Below, piece after piece: positions 39,131 through 51,800 of a DNA stretch of 64,000 nt (position 1 is the first letter of the stretch; every line of letters begins with the position of its first letter). A program made the translations under genes and the position numbers. This DNA is from Prochilodus magdalenae. Lineage: Eukaryota; Chordata; Actinopteri; Characiformes; Prochilodontidae. The notes under the pieces are model-generated. The model searched no databases, was not told where the DNA came from, and saw only the letters and a program-made list of their open reading frames with translations. The stretch covers positions 213,501 to 277,500 of the forward strand of contig JAMWET010003916.1 of assembly GCA_024036415.1 (NCBI GenBank), in the 5' to 3' direction.

Positions 39131-41648
39131 CTATGCCTGAATTGAGCTTTTAGTGCTGTAGGCCAGGTAATACAAAATGATGCCAATGACTGCAGCCAAG
39201 ACTTCGGTGGACACCCAAGGGCCACTCCATGCACCCTAAAACAGAAAGTGAAGTTAGAGCTAAGCATAGACGCAGTCGGAGGAATCGCAATAGAGATAAG
39301 AGATACCAAATGATCTGGTCATTACAGTATGCTGAGTAAGAGTACAAGTAGTGTAGTTTTGTCAACAATGCACACGAGGACTTCATTAGTGCATGATACA
39401 CATACTCACCCTGTGATCTACATTGACAGTAAACAGGGGCTTAATGGCTTCAACATCCTCATCATTTCTCTGAGCCTAAAACAAAACAATGTTTTAAAAC
39501 TGAAGATATGAACATTTCCAGAACAGCTGTTTTTTAGCACATCAAAATCTTTTAACAAAAGGAACATACCTTGCGCAGAGCGCTGTAGGACTCCTCATCA
39601 AAGAACTTCACTTGGTATGTACCAGAACTAGCCTGTTTGTGGGGAATGCTCCAGGAAACCTTAGCAAGATATGCTGGTGTTAATTACACATGCCTATAAA
39701 CAGGGGTGTTGGCAACAGACTTTAAATAAGGCTAATATGAAAAACCAACCTGATATTTTCCAACATCCTGGCCTCTGGTCACAGGAAACTGTTTGCCGTT
39801 GACATCAGCGTAAAGGGCAACAGTCTAGGTGTGGACAAAAGAGAAAGAAGGATTTAGGCAAAGTCTGAGTAAACCATCACGGTTTTCAACTATAAAGTCA
39901 CATCACCTATGTAACTCATTATCTCTGCCCCTGTGACTTTCCTTTTCACCATAATGTTTAACTTTCAATTTTATTGGCATGTTTAAATTTGACTGATATT
40001 TCAAACTAGTTCTTCTAGATGTCTTTATTGCACTAGGACGAGCACAATAGTTATTACGATAACAGTCCAGGTTAACGCTGTCCCAATTTCTACATGTTAC
40101 AAATATTCATGTATCGTCAGACACATATGTGAAAGTTTTGGCCCACGGTTCAAAGGATTTAAACTGTTCAACAATGGAGCAATGAACTACCTAATAAATA
40201 AACATATAACATTACATCTTTTTGTCTGGCTTTGGTCATAATTGCCGGGTTTTTTCTGACCCCAAAAGATCTTTCTTAACTTAGCCCTCGAAAGAGCAGC
40301 CATTTGAGGCAATGAGACAGGACTGTGCAATCCAAGGCCCTCGATAATTTTCTGCAAGTATCTAATTTTCATTTTTGCCATTTTACCCATGAATTCCCAA
40401 AATGTCCTGCACAAGCATCTGTGCAAAACCCAGCTGTAGCTTGTGAAGGCATTTCCATGCTGTTAAGTACACCACTCTTTGCAAACCCATTTAGAATCTT
40501 ACCTGTGCTCCATTTCCACAGACCAGGCTCAGCTCTACAATGAAGACGGTCTCGGAGGAGATGAGCGCATCTGTTGTTGTGTATGATGAGGTGGAGATGG
40601 CTGGGTCTGTGCAGGTCTCAGCTGAGGAGATACACATGAATATTTTCTTAGATCAGCTTCTCACTCCCAGCTATGAAGACCGTTACGCCCTAGTTAGAAA
40701 ATCGAAACCCACTACCTACTCACTGTTTAGGATCACGATGTGGAATGTCTAAAAGGGGGTTCTACCAATTTTTTTAACGGCTAAGATGGAAGTCATTCAG
40801 ATGAGCAGACGTGTCAAGTCTAAATAGTTGACAATGGTGGTGATGGAAACCAGATGTCTGAGGAGTTTCATGCCTCTAAAAGCTTTACATTAAATGGTTA
40901 TAAATACACTGCCTAACATCTGAGACAGCAGTTCTGTGATAAAGTTGAAAATGGATTTTAATCAGATCATTACAATCGATTCATAGTGGAACGATACATG
41001 AAGAGTGTGAAGGGAAATACACCCCAAATACAAGTTTTTCACATTTGCCTTATAGTATGATTAGCCAAATGACAGAACTCGAAGAACAAGAAAATGGGCT
41101 ATATTAGCATTGTAGTAGAGAGCGACCCCTAGTTCCCAACACCACCACTGTAAATCTGAGCCCAAGTTTCTCCACATATGAACCACTAGGGACTGAACGT
41201 CTCCTGACATCAACCCAAACGCTGAAGGACTTTGTTTATATCTCAATCCACTGAATTATACAGGAAATCAGAAAAATCAGTGGAATTAAACACTTTGGCA
41301 GCGAACTGTTGAACTTCAGTGGCAACATACTTATTTGCTGCTAGCTGGCAACAACCCTGACTCTGAGATCCGAGACCGACAACATTAAAACCGAAATGTA
41401 CATGTTAAACTGGCAGCTGACTAAGAAATAGATTAACTCATATAGGGAAACAGCGAACTACACCCCTGTCTGTCAGCGTTAACAATCCTGTGCTAGCTAA
41501 CTTCACTACTAGCTGTGAAGAGTCCAGCTACGCTGCTCGATACAGTGCCGCCGATAAAGAAGAGAAGAGAAGAGAAGGCATAAGAAGACAACCTACCTGC
41601 ACAGAGACCCAGACAAAGAGCCAAAACTGCTGTAATTATACGCATCAT
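39131..41648 (-). CDS. ssr4: Translocon-associated protein delta (signal sequence receptor 4)
   Basis: Subunit of the ER TRAP complex, which sits at the Sec61 translocon and helps insert and glycosylate secretory proteins. The six exons on the minus strand are 41648-41597, 40621-40503, 39824-39750, 39659-39570, 39475-39410 and 39235-39131, all with GT-AG borders; 168 residues. Residues 1-17 form a signal peptide ([17 protein letters not shown]) and the mature chain starts ETCTDP. The luminal domain contains [34 protein letters not shown] and [11 protein letters not shown] single TM helix (about 140-160) precedes the short tail STKSSIQA. The match to human SSR4 is close along the whole length. 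Either of the two adjacent ATGs could be the start. The gene lies head to tail between ikbkg and sephs2. Confidence 0.97.
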
Positions 41649-41659
41649 TTTCTCTGTAG

Positions 41660-42460
41660 CTGGCTGTTGGGAACCTAAGGCGAACTCAGCTTTCTAAGGG
41701 AAAGACCAATCACCACTCAACCGCTGAAATACAGACAGACACGTCATTGCTTCTCACAGGAGTTGGAGGAAGAGCGGAGGGCGGCCTCTAGCGAAAGCCT
41801 CCGGTATTACATTTGCAGAGAGTGTGTGTGAGAGAGAGAGAGAGACAGAGACACAGACAGACACAGTCACCATGTCCACTGGCAAGCGTAAACTAGAGGT
41901 ATAAAGCCCTTCCGAAGAAGCTTTCGGAGGTTTTGGACAGACATTTGTAATCCAGACCTCATCCATAATCATTATCTCACTAATGACTGAATGCAATTAA
42001 ACCCTCACAGCAAAGGTCTTAACATCAGAAAAGTAGAGGATGTTCCTACAGCAAAAATAGGAAACAAGTTAGAATAAATCCCCTTAATCTCAGAAGAAAC
42101 AACAAACAAGCAGGTGTGTAGTCATATAGAACTGTTTCCCCAAGGATTAGGCCAAGTCCGGGACTATGCAGCATTATGAATTGGTACTGAAATACCTGAA
42201 TTACAGTTCAGGACTAGACCTAATCCCTGTCCCTAGTATAATGTGATTGCATGTGTGAGGTAAAGGTTGGTCATTTATAAAAGATGAGTTCTTAAACAAT
42301 TTTCATATATATGTTTTTCTTTAATTCTTTAAATCTCTCCATAACAATAGTCTGTACAAAGCTTTTTCATTAATACATTCAGGCATGATCATAGACAATA
42401 TTAACACACACAGACATAAATCCTAAAAGATACATCCCATACATCCAGAGACAAATACCA
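41660..42460. other. Gap between ssr4 5' end and ikbkg 3' end
   Basis: Under 1 kb. Holds the ssr4 promoter, a (GA)n/(CA) patch at 41820-41870 and no recognised gene. Confidence 0.5.
41740..41746 (-). promoter_or_regulatory. UPRE-like TGACGTG upstream of ssr4, with nearby CCAAT box
   Basis: The minus strand reads TGACGTG about 92 bp before the ssr4 ATG. An ATTGG (CCAAT on plus) lies at 41706-41710. TGACGTG is the core bound by ATF6/XBP1 in unfolded-protein-response genes, and TRAP subunits are typical ER-stress targets. The spacing is not that of a canonical ERSE, so this is only a motif match. Confidence 0.35.
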
Positions 42461-42685
42461 CATTTATTAAGGGAACATTGTCACTGATAGACATATGCTG
42501 TACAGCAGAAACACACATTCACACGTGCAGTACATTATGCTGTCACAGAGAGGCAGTAAAGAATATCTTGTCTAACATGAAACTAATAAATGTTAAATTG
42601 AACACTGAACAGTTCTATTTTATCCTGAAAATAAAATGTCCATCTTATCCGATATCAGCCTTATGTCAAGAACCACCCCATAGGC

Positions 42686-42691
42686 TTTATT
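42686..42691 (-). terminator. ikbkg: Poly(A) signal of ikbkg
   Basis: AATAAA on minus, about 150 nt past the stop. A second copy at 42463-42468 could give a longer 3' end. Confidence 0.5.
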
Positions 42692-42728
42692 GATCTCCTC
42701 ACCCACTATTGTGCATTTTGTTGTTAGT

Positions 42729-42768
42729 TGACTTGTTTTTTTTTTTGTTTTTTTGTTTTTTTTTTGAT
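42729..42768. repeat. Poly(T) tract in ikbkg 3' region
   Basis: About 40 bp almost entirely T on + (A on the ikbkg strand), between the stop and the first poly(A) signal. Confidence 0.85.
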
Positions 42769-42842
42769 TGTTTGAGTAAAGTCAGTTGTATCGATTGCAA
42801 ACCACCCGTAACTGCACTACTGATACACTTTATGAGCCACTC

Positions 42843-45800
42843 TCACTGGATACAGTCCATCACATGAATCTGCAGGGTATCCATGTCAGGAGCACGGTAC
42901 TGACACTTCGGGCAAAGGAAATCTGGTTGCACGTCTGGGGGATTCCGGTTTGGCCCAGGATTCATTGGTGGCCCTGGGAACGGTGCTGCCAAGTGAGAGA
43001 AGAGAAAGAGTCCAGAAACAAGCAAAGCAGAAGTTGCAGAAAAAGCACACAAGTTGTGGATGAGCAAATTGGGTAAACACGCGAGAGAGCATAGACTATG
43101 TTGGGCTTAAATTAAGATAAAGACATTACTAGGCACACAAAACTAGATGCACAAAATCGACATCAACTGGGGCTGCACAGTAAATTCATCATATCACATC
43201 ACATCAGCCTTTGCAATACTGATACCACAGACCGTGGCAATTTGACAAAACTATTGTGTTCTGTGAGCATTATGGCCAGTAAACTTACAGGTATTTCAAC
43301 AGACGAAGGTATTTAAGCGCTTCAAAAAACAAGTATCTTTTTGAGTCAAAATTAAATCTTCATCATCTTAAACTGGATGAAGAGGTAGGCAACATATTTA
43401 CCAATATTGTCAGTGATTACATCACAGTGCACTGTTCTGTGGATGTCATCAGTACTAAAATTAGGCCTGTCACATTTTTTACGTATCTGCTTAATTGCAT
43501 TTTTTTTCTTAGACAGACAGTCACAGTTATGAGAGTTGATTACAGTTATTTAAGATGACTGCAGTCATTTTCCAGTCATTAGATTTTAGTCATATTATTC
43601 TGCAAGTAACAAAATGCAAATTGGGTGGGAAATAATTCCAATATACGAAAGTAAAAGAGACACTATGGAACATGCAAAACAAATCAAAATCTTTAAACAT
43701 CCAGTTTTGTTTTTTAACAGAGAATAAACAGAGTAATGTTTGTTTATTTGTTAGCTTTGTGGCTAGGTGAATTCTACACATCATTCTAGACATTGTGCGG
43801 GTCCAGTATTCAATTGCTACTCAGTACATACAGCTGACAGGTAAGGTAGCTAATCAGCCTGTTTAGCCACTTCAGGCTTGTATTTATTTGTTGCAAGCTA
43901 GGCAAAACCTGGTCCTGGAGGCCCGCTGGCCTGCAAATGTTGTTGGTTTTAATGCAGCTCTGGGTCAATAAAGGCCTTTTAAGGAGTGGACTAGTTGGAT
44001 CAGAAGCATTGGAAGAAGGGAAATTCATTAAAAAGTTCAGGCCTCTAGAAACTACACTGGCCAACTATACATTTCACTGTATAGAAATCATAAAGTGTCT
44101 TGTTTATTTCAATTAAGCACAGTGAAATATGGCATTGGAATTAAATCATGGTACTCATGGTTCACTTTTAAGCTAAAAATACAAAATATTTATTTTATAC
44201 CTTGAAATTGTCTTGTATTGTAATGTTACATTTGTGCTACTGCCGGTACTTTGTTTTATTGTTCAGCCTTATTACAAGCAAATCTGGCCACTGGAGAGAA
44301 CAGGCAGATCCATACCGGGTGGGGTCAGGTGAGGTCTGAAGTCATCTTTGTGCCTTTGCTGCATGTTTTCCTGCTTGAGTAGATTAATTTCAGCCAGCGC
44401 TCGATTCAGCTTATCCTGCATCTCCTCTTTCTTTTGGTTGAGCGTCTCTCGTGCCTCTCTCTCAGCTTGAAAGTCCAACTTGTAGATTTCCGCCTGAATG
44501 AGAGGATATGCACAGGTGAAGTGTAAAGAAACAGGTGTGTTATGGACTACAAAAATAATAATATAATTTTTGTGTGTATGGAAAGCTATATGCGAAGATT
44601 GTAAATTACTGAAATTAGTAAAAGATCTACCAAACAGCATTTTTATGTTTTGGCTACATGCTTAGATCTGGCCAACTAGGTGTAATGCTGTTATCTCCTT
44701 CCTGATGAAGCTAAACGCAGGAAGGAACTGCTTGCCACTCAACATAAGGTCACTTGTCAAAGCCAGCGTTAGCGGCTTACCTAACTATACATTCTTCTAA
44801 TAGAATACATCTGTCCTTCCTGTCGAAAAACACAGCAAAATGGCAAAGAGGCCACTCCACTTTATTTTATAAACCTGCTTTTATTAAAAAGTTAGCTTGC
44901 TAGGGGTAGAACAAAGTCTTTTTATGATCCCTGCAGTCTCATTCATTAACTGTCCTGTGGAAATCTGAATGTCAGTGTAGTAATGATATACAAAAAGGCT
45001 CTTTAAGGTGCTGACCTGTGCTGTAAGCACTTGAACAGTCTCCTGCAAGGACCTCTGTTGTTCTAGTTCCTCCTTGAGTTTGTCAATGTGTGCCTGTTTC
45101 AAAGCCAGGGCTTTCTCAGCTTCCTCCAGTCTGTTAGTAAGAGTCTCTGTTTCTCCACCCTGCCACAGAAACATCACACACACACACACACACAGAAGGA
45201 TGACACACTTCCCTTTGTTATCCAGTACTTGTAGCATTTGGCAATTTTACACAGACAAGAAATAAATGCACATACCCTGTGGTTGGCTTGCTTTTCCATT
45301 TTTAGCTTGTTGTCATAATCCTGAAACAGACAGGTGTATGCATGCTGAAGCTGGGCTAGTTTCCTCCTGGGAGAAAAAAAAGATTACCAGAAAAGAACAA
45401 ACATTACCAATCTCCAGAAGCATTTGAGTTTACAGTAGGGCTGCAATTAACAATAAGTTCTATTACTAATTAATCTGTTAATCGACTAGTACAACATTCA
45501 TGGTGCTTTCTGTGGTTTCTTTCCACTTTGCTCAATTCACTAGGCCCAATCATTCACAGCTTCATCTGTGATTAAGCGATTTCTTCTAGTTTGCAAAGAA
45601 AACAGCAGTAGACACTCCTATGCTTTAAAAATAACTTATATTAAACAATTGTATGCATAAAGGCTATACAGAGAACCAGACACTGAGGTTCCATAAAGGG
45701 AATGGCATTTCCTGTCCATGCACTGGCCACATGGTTTCTTTTTCTACCTTTTCATGAGTATGAGCGCATTACTGCTAGGTGAGGTACGTAATGGCTGGTT

Positions 45801-48800
45801 TGTGGTATTTCTACTGTTATAACAGTCATCCATTTAAAGAGGACTGCTATATGAAGATCTATTTGGTTAATGAATTCATGTTCCATGTATACTTATGGTC
45901 AAAAAAAAATAAATAAATAAAATAAAGAGTTGCCCCAGAAGGAAGTGATGGATTGCAGTGCTATTCGGAAGGAAGACAAATGTTACTAGGAACAATAAAT
46001 GAAGATAAATTTGGACTGCTATAGGCAATATTTATTGAGCTACTTATACAGAAGTAAGTTCTCTCAGTATGACTTTAGGCCAGCATGTTGGATGTCAGAC
46101 AGATGGAGTTGTAAAGGTTCCTAATTGTGTCCTGTGTTAATCCATCCAGTGCAGCTTGAATGCTCTCATGCAGTTCCTGCAGATTTTATGGTAGAGGTGG
46201 AGGTGGAGTGACACCAGGATGTGTTATGCGAGCCAACAAACCATTCATCTAGGCTCCAACCACGGTCCCTTCACACAGATTTGCTGGTCATCTCCACCAA
46301 AACAACAAAACAAAAGTGTCGCTTGTCACTGAAGATGACCCACTGTCATTCTAAATCACTCCATGACAGTCTGGCACGACATCATTGCAGTCTTTGGCAA
46401 CACCGACATGGTATTAAGGTAAGTCGATCACTAGATGTCTGCAATCACTGCCGTCTAAATATCCGCAATCGTGGCACCCGTTCTTGCTCATGTCACATGT
46501 GCTGCCGAGCATGAAACTTTGTTCATATATCTCACAATGTCAAACTCATCCAGCAAGTTTAATTCCTGTCCATTGATTTCTCCTGGGTGCAACTATTTAT
46601 TAAAACTAGGCCCACCAAAAAATGAAAAGCACAGCTAAAAATGGTGCTGTTTGGCACCACATCTTAAGATGATGATGATGATGGAACTACAACAATTTCC
46701 ATCTCAAGAGCAAAAGACATGTGAAAAGACAAACAACTATTTTGTCTGTTTTATCCAAGATAAACGGTAAAGCATGGTAGTGTGAGCTCACACACAGGTT
46801 TCCCACATTTCTGAGGACTTGTGAATGGCAAAGGCTTTTGAGAGCAAAAGCCCTAAGTTAAAATCAAACCATGGCCATTTACTTCACATACACACTTATG
46901 CCCAGCCCCAGCCATTAATATTCCATCACATTCCACAGTCCATATAATGGACACTTTTCGAAACCTTTGTGCAGTAACATATTTTCAGTTAACATGTTTG
47001 CTCGTCAGCATGAGAAAACCAAGTATTTTACAATACGGCTCAGTCAAGCAGATTTCACAACTTGACAGGTAACCAGGCAAGCATGTAGGCTTACTGGTTA
47101 AAGATTAACTAATGATGAATGACTGACCACATAAACACATTGCAGAAAGCTCTGCATTCGTTTCGTTTAACGAAATATCGTCAGTACACCCCTCCCCCAC
47201 CTCTCTTCAACGATGACGTTCCTCTCATTTTTCAACGCTGCTTCCAAATTCTGTGTCTGCAGCAGGAGCTTGTCCATGGTGACAAAGTGCTGCTTCTTCT
47301 GCTGATCCATCTCCCGTTCAGTGTTCTGCAGGCTCTCTGTCTTACTTCGCAGCCTGAGGAAACAGACAAACAAAACGATATGTTCACGGCTATTAAAAAT
47401 AATTCATTTTTACATCGTCTTAACACTTTGCTTTAAACAGGCTGTTTCTGTGGCTTTCGAACACTAACTACTGAATCTGTCAAACAAAATGAAGTATAGG
47501 TTGAAAATTTAACATGAATGGGAGGGCTAAGAAAGAAAATGCTGTATAGGTGGAGTCATGTAAATCAGTTGTATTTTATGACAGCACATTAGGGATGCAT
47601 TAATACAAATGCTAGTATCGGGTATCACCCAAATTCATTTGGAACTTCAGATGTCTTCCTTACTAGCTCATTAAAGCAAGTAGAGGACTGCACGGGAGTA
47701 CTGGCCTTACAATATAGAACATGGTGAAATGTTGTCAGTTTGTACATCGGTATAATTTAATTTTTTTTCCTCATACCACCTCATGTCAATTTCAAATGTT
47801 CAATGTGCTTACTTTTCCTCTAAACGTTTTCTCTCTTCTTCACACTTTTCAAGACAGGTCTGCCGCTCGTGCAGTTCCCCAAGAAGAGATGTGACTTGAG
47901 CCCTCAATGCGTCAGTGTCCTTAGTCAGCTGCAAAAAGGGGGCGGGATAGTAACGCACAGCACTACTGGTACATATTCTGTACAGTACTGACTATAAAAC
48001 AAAGCTATAAAAAGTAGCATGAAAAAAAGGAGTTTACACGTGTGTGTTTACTTACCTGAATACAATCCTTCTCTTTCTGTTTGAGTACAGCCTCAATTCT
48101 GTCCCTCTGAATCGAGTTGTGCTCTAGAACGTTCAGTTTTTCCTGAAGCTCTCTGTACCTACCCCACAGAACATACAGGGAACATACATCAGCAACACCT
48201 CTCAGTTCTGTTTTTAGGAGACCATCTTTCTGATTAAAGAAGTAAAATTCATGCTGCGAAGGGGCCACGGGTGACTCAAGGGTGAGGAAATTTTTACATG
48301 CGCACATACAGCGAAGCACGGCACCCCTCACCTGCCTTGTGTAGCCTGAAGCTGCTCTGTTAGTTTAGCCAGGTGTGAACTAAGCAGACATGAGGCAGGG
48401 AGTTAAGATGAAATTAAATTAGTGACAGACAACCATAAAGAGCCCATATTATTGCCAGTATACTAGAGAAAAACATGGAGACCCTGCTGCTAAAAACAAA
48501 CCTACACATGCAGTCTTAGTCCCAGTTAGTACACAGTTCCTACTGTAGTCCCACAGTTAGTACACAGTTCCTACTGTAGTCCCACAGTTAGTACAGAGTT
48601 ACTACAGTAAGCCCTCACTGCACTGCCATGCTAAAAGAAAGAAGGACAGACAACACAGTACCTTTCTGGGGAGACCGTCATAGCGTTTGTGTTCAGAACT
48701 CTGTTGTTACACTGTGTCTCTTCTGTTTCAAGAACAACCTGCTAAAAAATAAAAATTAAAAGTTTTAAGAAGCACACTTCCAAAACTTTAAGACATCTTT

Positions 48801-51800
48801 GAGACAAGGGTCCTTTGAGTGGAGCATTCCAAATTTAGCACACTGCTTTAATCTATTTGCTGCTGGGGTAGGATTGCATGGAATAGACAAACCCTAAAGC
48901 TAAACGGGAGCTTTTATGCTTTTATTTTTATTTTTACTTTTCCGTCTGCAAAGTAATAAAGCTAAAAGTATATGCCAGATGGAGAAACGCTCTTCCAGAG
49001 AAACCACTTTCCTCAGGTGCCCCAAAAGCCTTCTTGGAATTCCAACCCTTTTCTCTGTTACAAGGTGAGGTCATCTTGTAACACAAACCATACTGCCCTT
49101 TTTACTGGCAAGCTTGGCATGCCTTGACACAATGCACAGGGCTGAAACATTAAAAGCTTAACACACTAAAACGCCCTGCTCCAGCCTAGCTTGTGAAGGT
49201 GGATCTGGTCAATTTAGATTTAGATTAGACTCTAAAAAGACTATATAAAACTGATACAGCTGAACCGACACCATTGTAAGAAAAGCCACAACCGAGCAAG
49301 CAAACCATTCAGGGTACCCTGGCCTCATTAAGAGGGCCTAAAGACACAGGAGCTCCTACAGAGCATTTCAGACAGAGGATGAATATTATTGTGTTAAAGA
49401 GGGAAAAAATATATAGTTTTTTGTGAAAATATAAGTCTATTCTAGTAGACCCCACATATAAAATTATGAATACTGAAATGAGCATAATAGGCCCACTTTA
49501 ACAATGGGTGCTGTAAAATAGGTTTTAAAAATGTATTAATAATTAAATAATTGATTCTTTTCTGATCAATTCCATTTGTCATGTGCATTTAAATTAGTGT
49601 CTGCATTTTGTTATACATATGTGAGTAGGTCAACATTTCATCAGAATGCGGCTGGGCAGACTGGAGTGTTCGACTTTGCTTTTGTTAGTTTAATGCTTGC
49701 TGGTTTATCTATAGGTCTTTACTGATTTATCTGAGGGGCACATCAAATTGTTTCGCTTACTCTGTCACTGAATGTATAAAAATAAGAATATTACCTGTGG
49801 GAACTGAGTCAGTTTGACACGTAACTGATCCACAGTAGCCAGAAGGCTCTCTTTCTCCTTTTCACTGTCCATTTTTTCTTTCTCCAGTTCCTCATTCCTC
49901 TTCCTTAACTCTCTCATTCCTTCCTCCAGTTTCTCTTTATGACTCTTCAGCAGCCTTAGGAACTCATTAGAACCTTCGCTAGGCTACAGGATACGGAGAT
50001 GTATAGAGTTAGGGGGAACAGACAGTACAGACGTACAGACAGACGTACAGACAGACGTACAGACAGACGTACAGACAGACACCTAAATATTCTTGAGCCA
50101 GTCTCCATTACACAATCATGCTTAACTTAAAGGGCACATGCATTACACCGCTGCATACCAAGCTTGTGTAAGCAATCAAAACAAAGCTGTAAATTATTGT
50201 GAATCTAGAGGGCCTCCATGCACTGATGACCACGTTTCTGGCACAGAGACCCTTTAACATAGCCGATTAACAAAGCTGAGGAGAAGTGGGAGATGACAAA
50301 GGCCAAAGAAAAAGCCCCAAAACCACAAACAGCTCTGCTTCCAATGCAAGTTATATGTGAACTCAAAAATGTTAAACTATTCTTATTGCATGCTACAAAC
50401 AGTAACTTGTAACAGTAACACCACAGCATCAGGCTGCAGACTAAAAAATGGCTTTGTCCTCACAAATAATATTGAATTAACACATGTCTCGGCTACTGTC
50501 TATCATGTGAAACAGATCATTTCTACTTGAGAGCAATTCTAATCATTTCTAAAGACAGCAGTATACCACCCCAACAAGTTTTATTTCTTTTTTCTTCTTT
50601 ACCTTTTCTAAACTGTGCTTCACTGTGTTCCTTTCTTTGACAAAGAATAGGACTCAAAGCTCTCATTGTATTTTTTCACAGATAAAACTTTTACTGATAA
50701 AACAATAAAGCATCAAAATAGCCACCCCTAACTAGGGTTAATTGTTTGTCACAATTATTTTCCACATAAATAATAGGATTCTGTTACCAGCACAAGCAAA
50801 ATAGCCCAAATACAATATTATTTTAGAGACCAATTAGAAAGGGCAAAATCAAAACACGGATTAATGTAAAGGTAAAAATAAACAGCAGGTCTCAAAAAAG
50901 GGAGCCAAAGAAGCTTCCAGAGTAGGGCTGCACGACATGGGCATAAAATGCATCTGATAGCTGCTGGATATGACAATGCTAATAGTACATACGAACAGCT
51001 GCTCACATCAGAAATGTAAATACATTTTTGTGAACTTTATGGCTGAACAAGGACTCTAATGCCAAATATTGATCTTATAAAGCATCAATAGCTAACTGAC
51101 TGCCACCTTCTAGACAACTTGTTGCGTGAGCTTGATTTATGATGTAATTATACGAATATACTCTATACAGAACTGTAAAAATGTAAAAATATGTACTTAA
51201 TTACATCTTATTATATAAGGTTGTGATGATGCAGATTTGTTGTGTTGTGTTTCCAACAGTAGATTCCCACAAGTCTCATTACGTTCTTTGGTCGGTACAT
51301 CTGAGGAAATCTGATCTGTTTCGCAGCCTGTAATGTGTAGCTCTATTGTAAAGTGTACTGGAATCTACACAATAGACTTGTGAATACCATGACAATATAC
51401 CATAACAGTGGTAAAAAGTGTTTTAAGCCACCGTAGTGTCCCACCTCTGCCTCTTAAGAGATCTACCCCTACACAGTTTAGTTACAATTATAGTACAACA
51501 TTGTTAATCCAGCTAATATCATCTGCATCATTTAAGCTCTTAGGCCAAGTCGTTAAAGGAAAAATATACATGTTTAGTCTAAAATCAAGTCTATCACCTG
51601 TTGTATATGTAGCATGCATTCTATTACCATGTATAATATTATATTACTGATTTTAATGGATCATTTTGTTAGACTTTCAAAAATACAGAATATGAAGATT
51701 ACAAATTAACTCATATTAAAAGCCACTGGGCAGTTGCAAGATAATATAAATAAACAATCAAAATAAGACTATCACTATATTACTATCCTACCAAAGCCAA

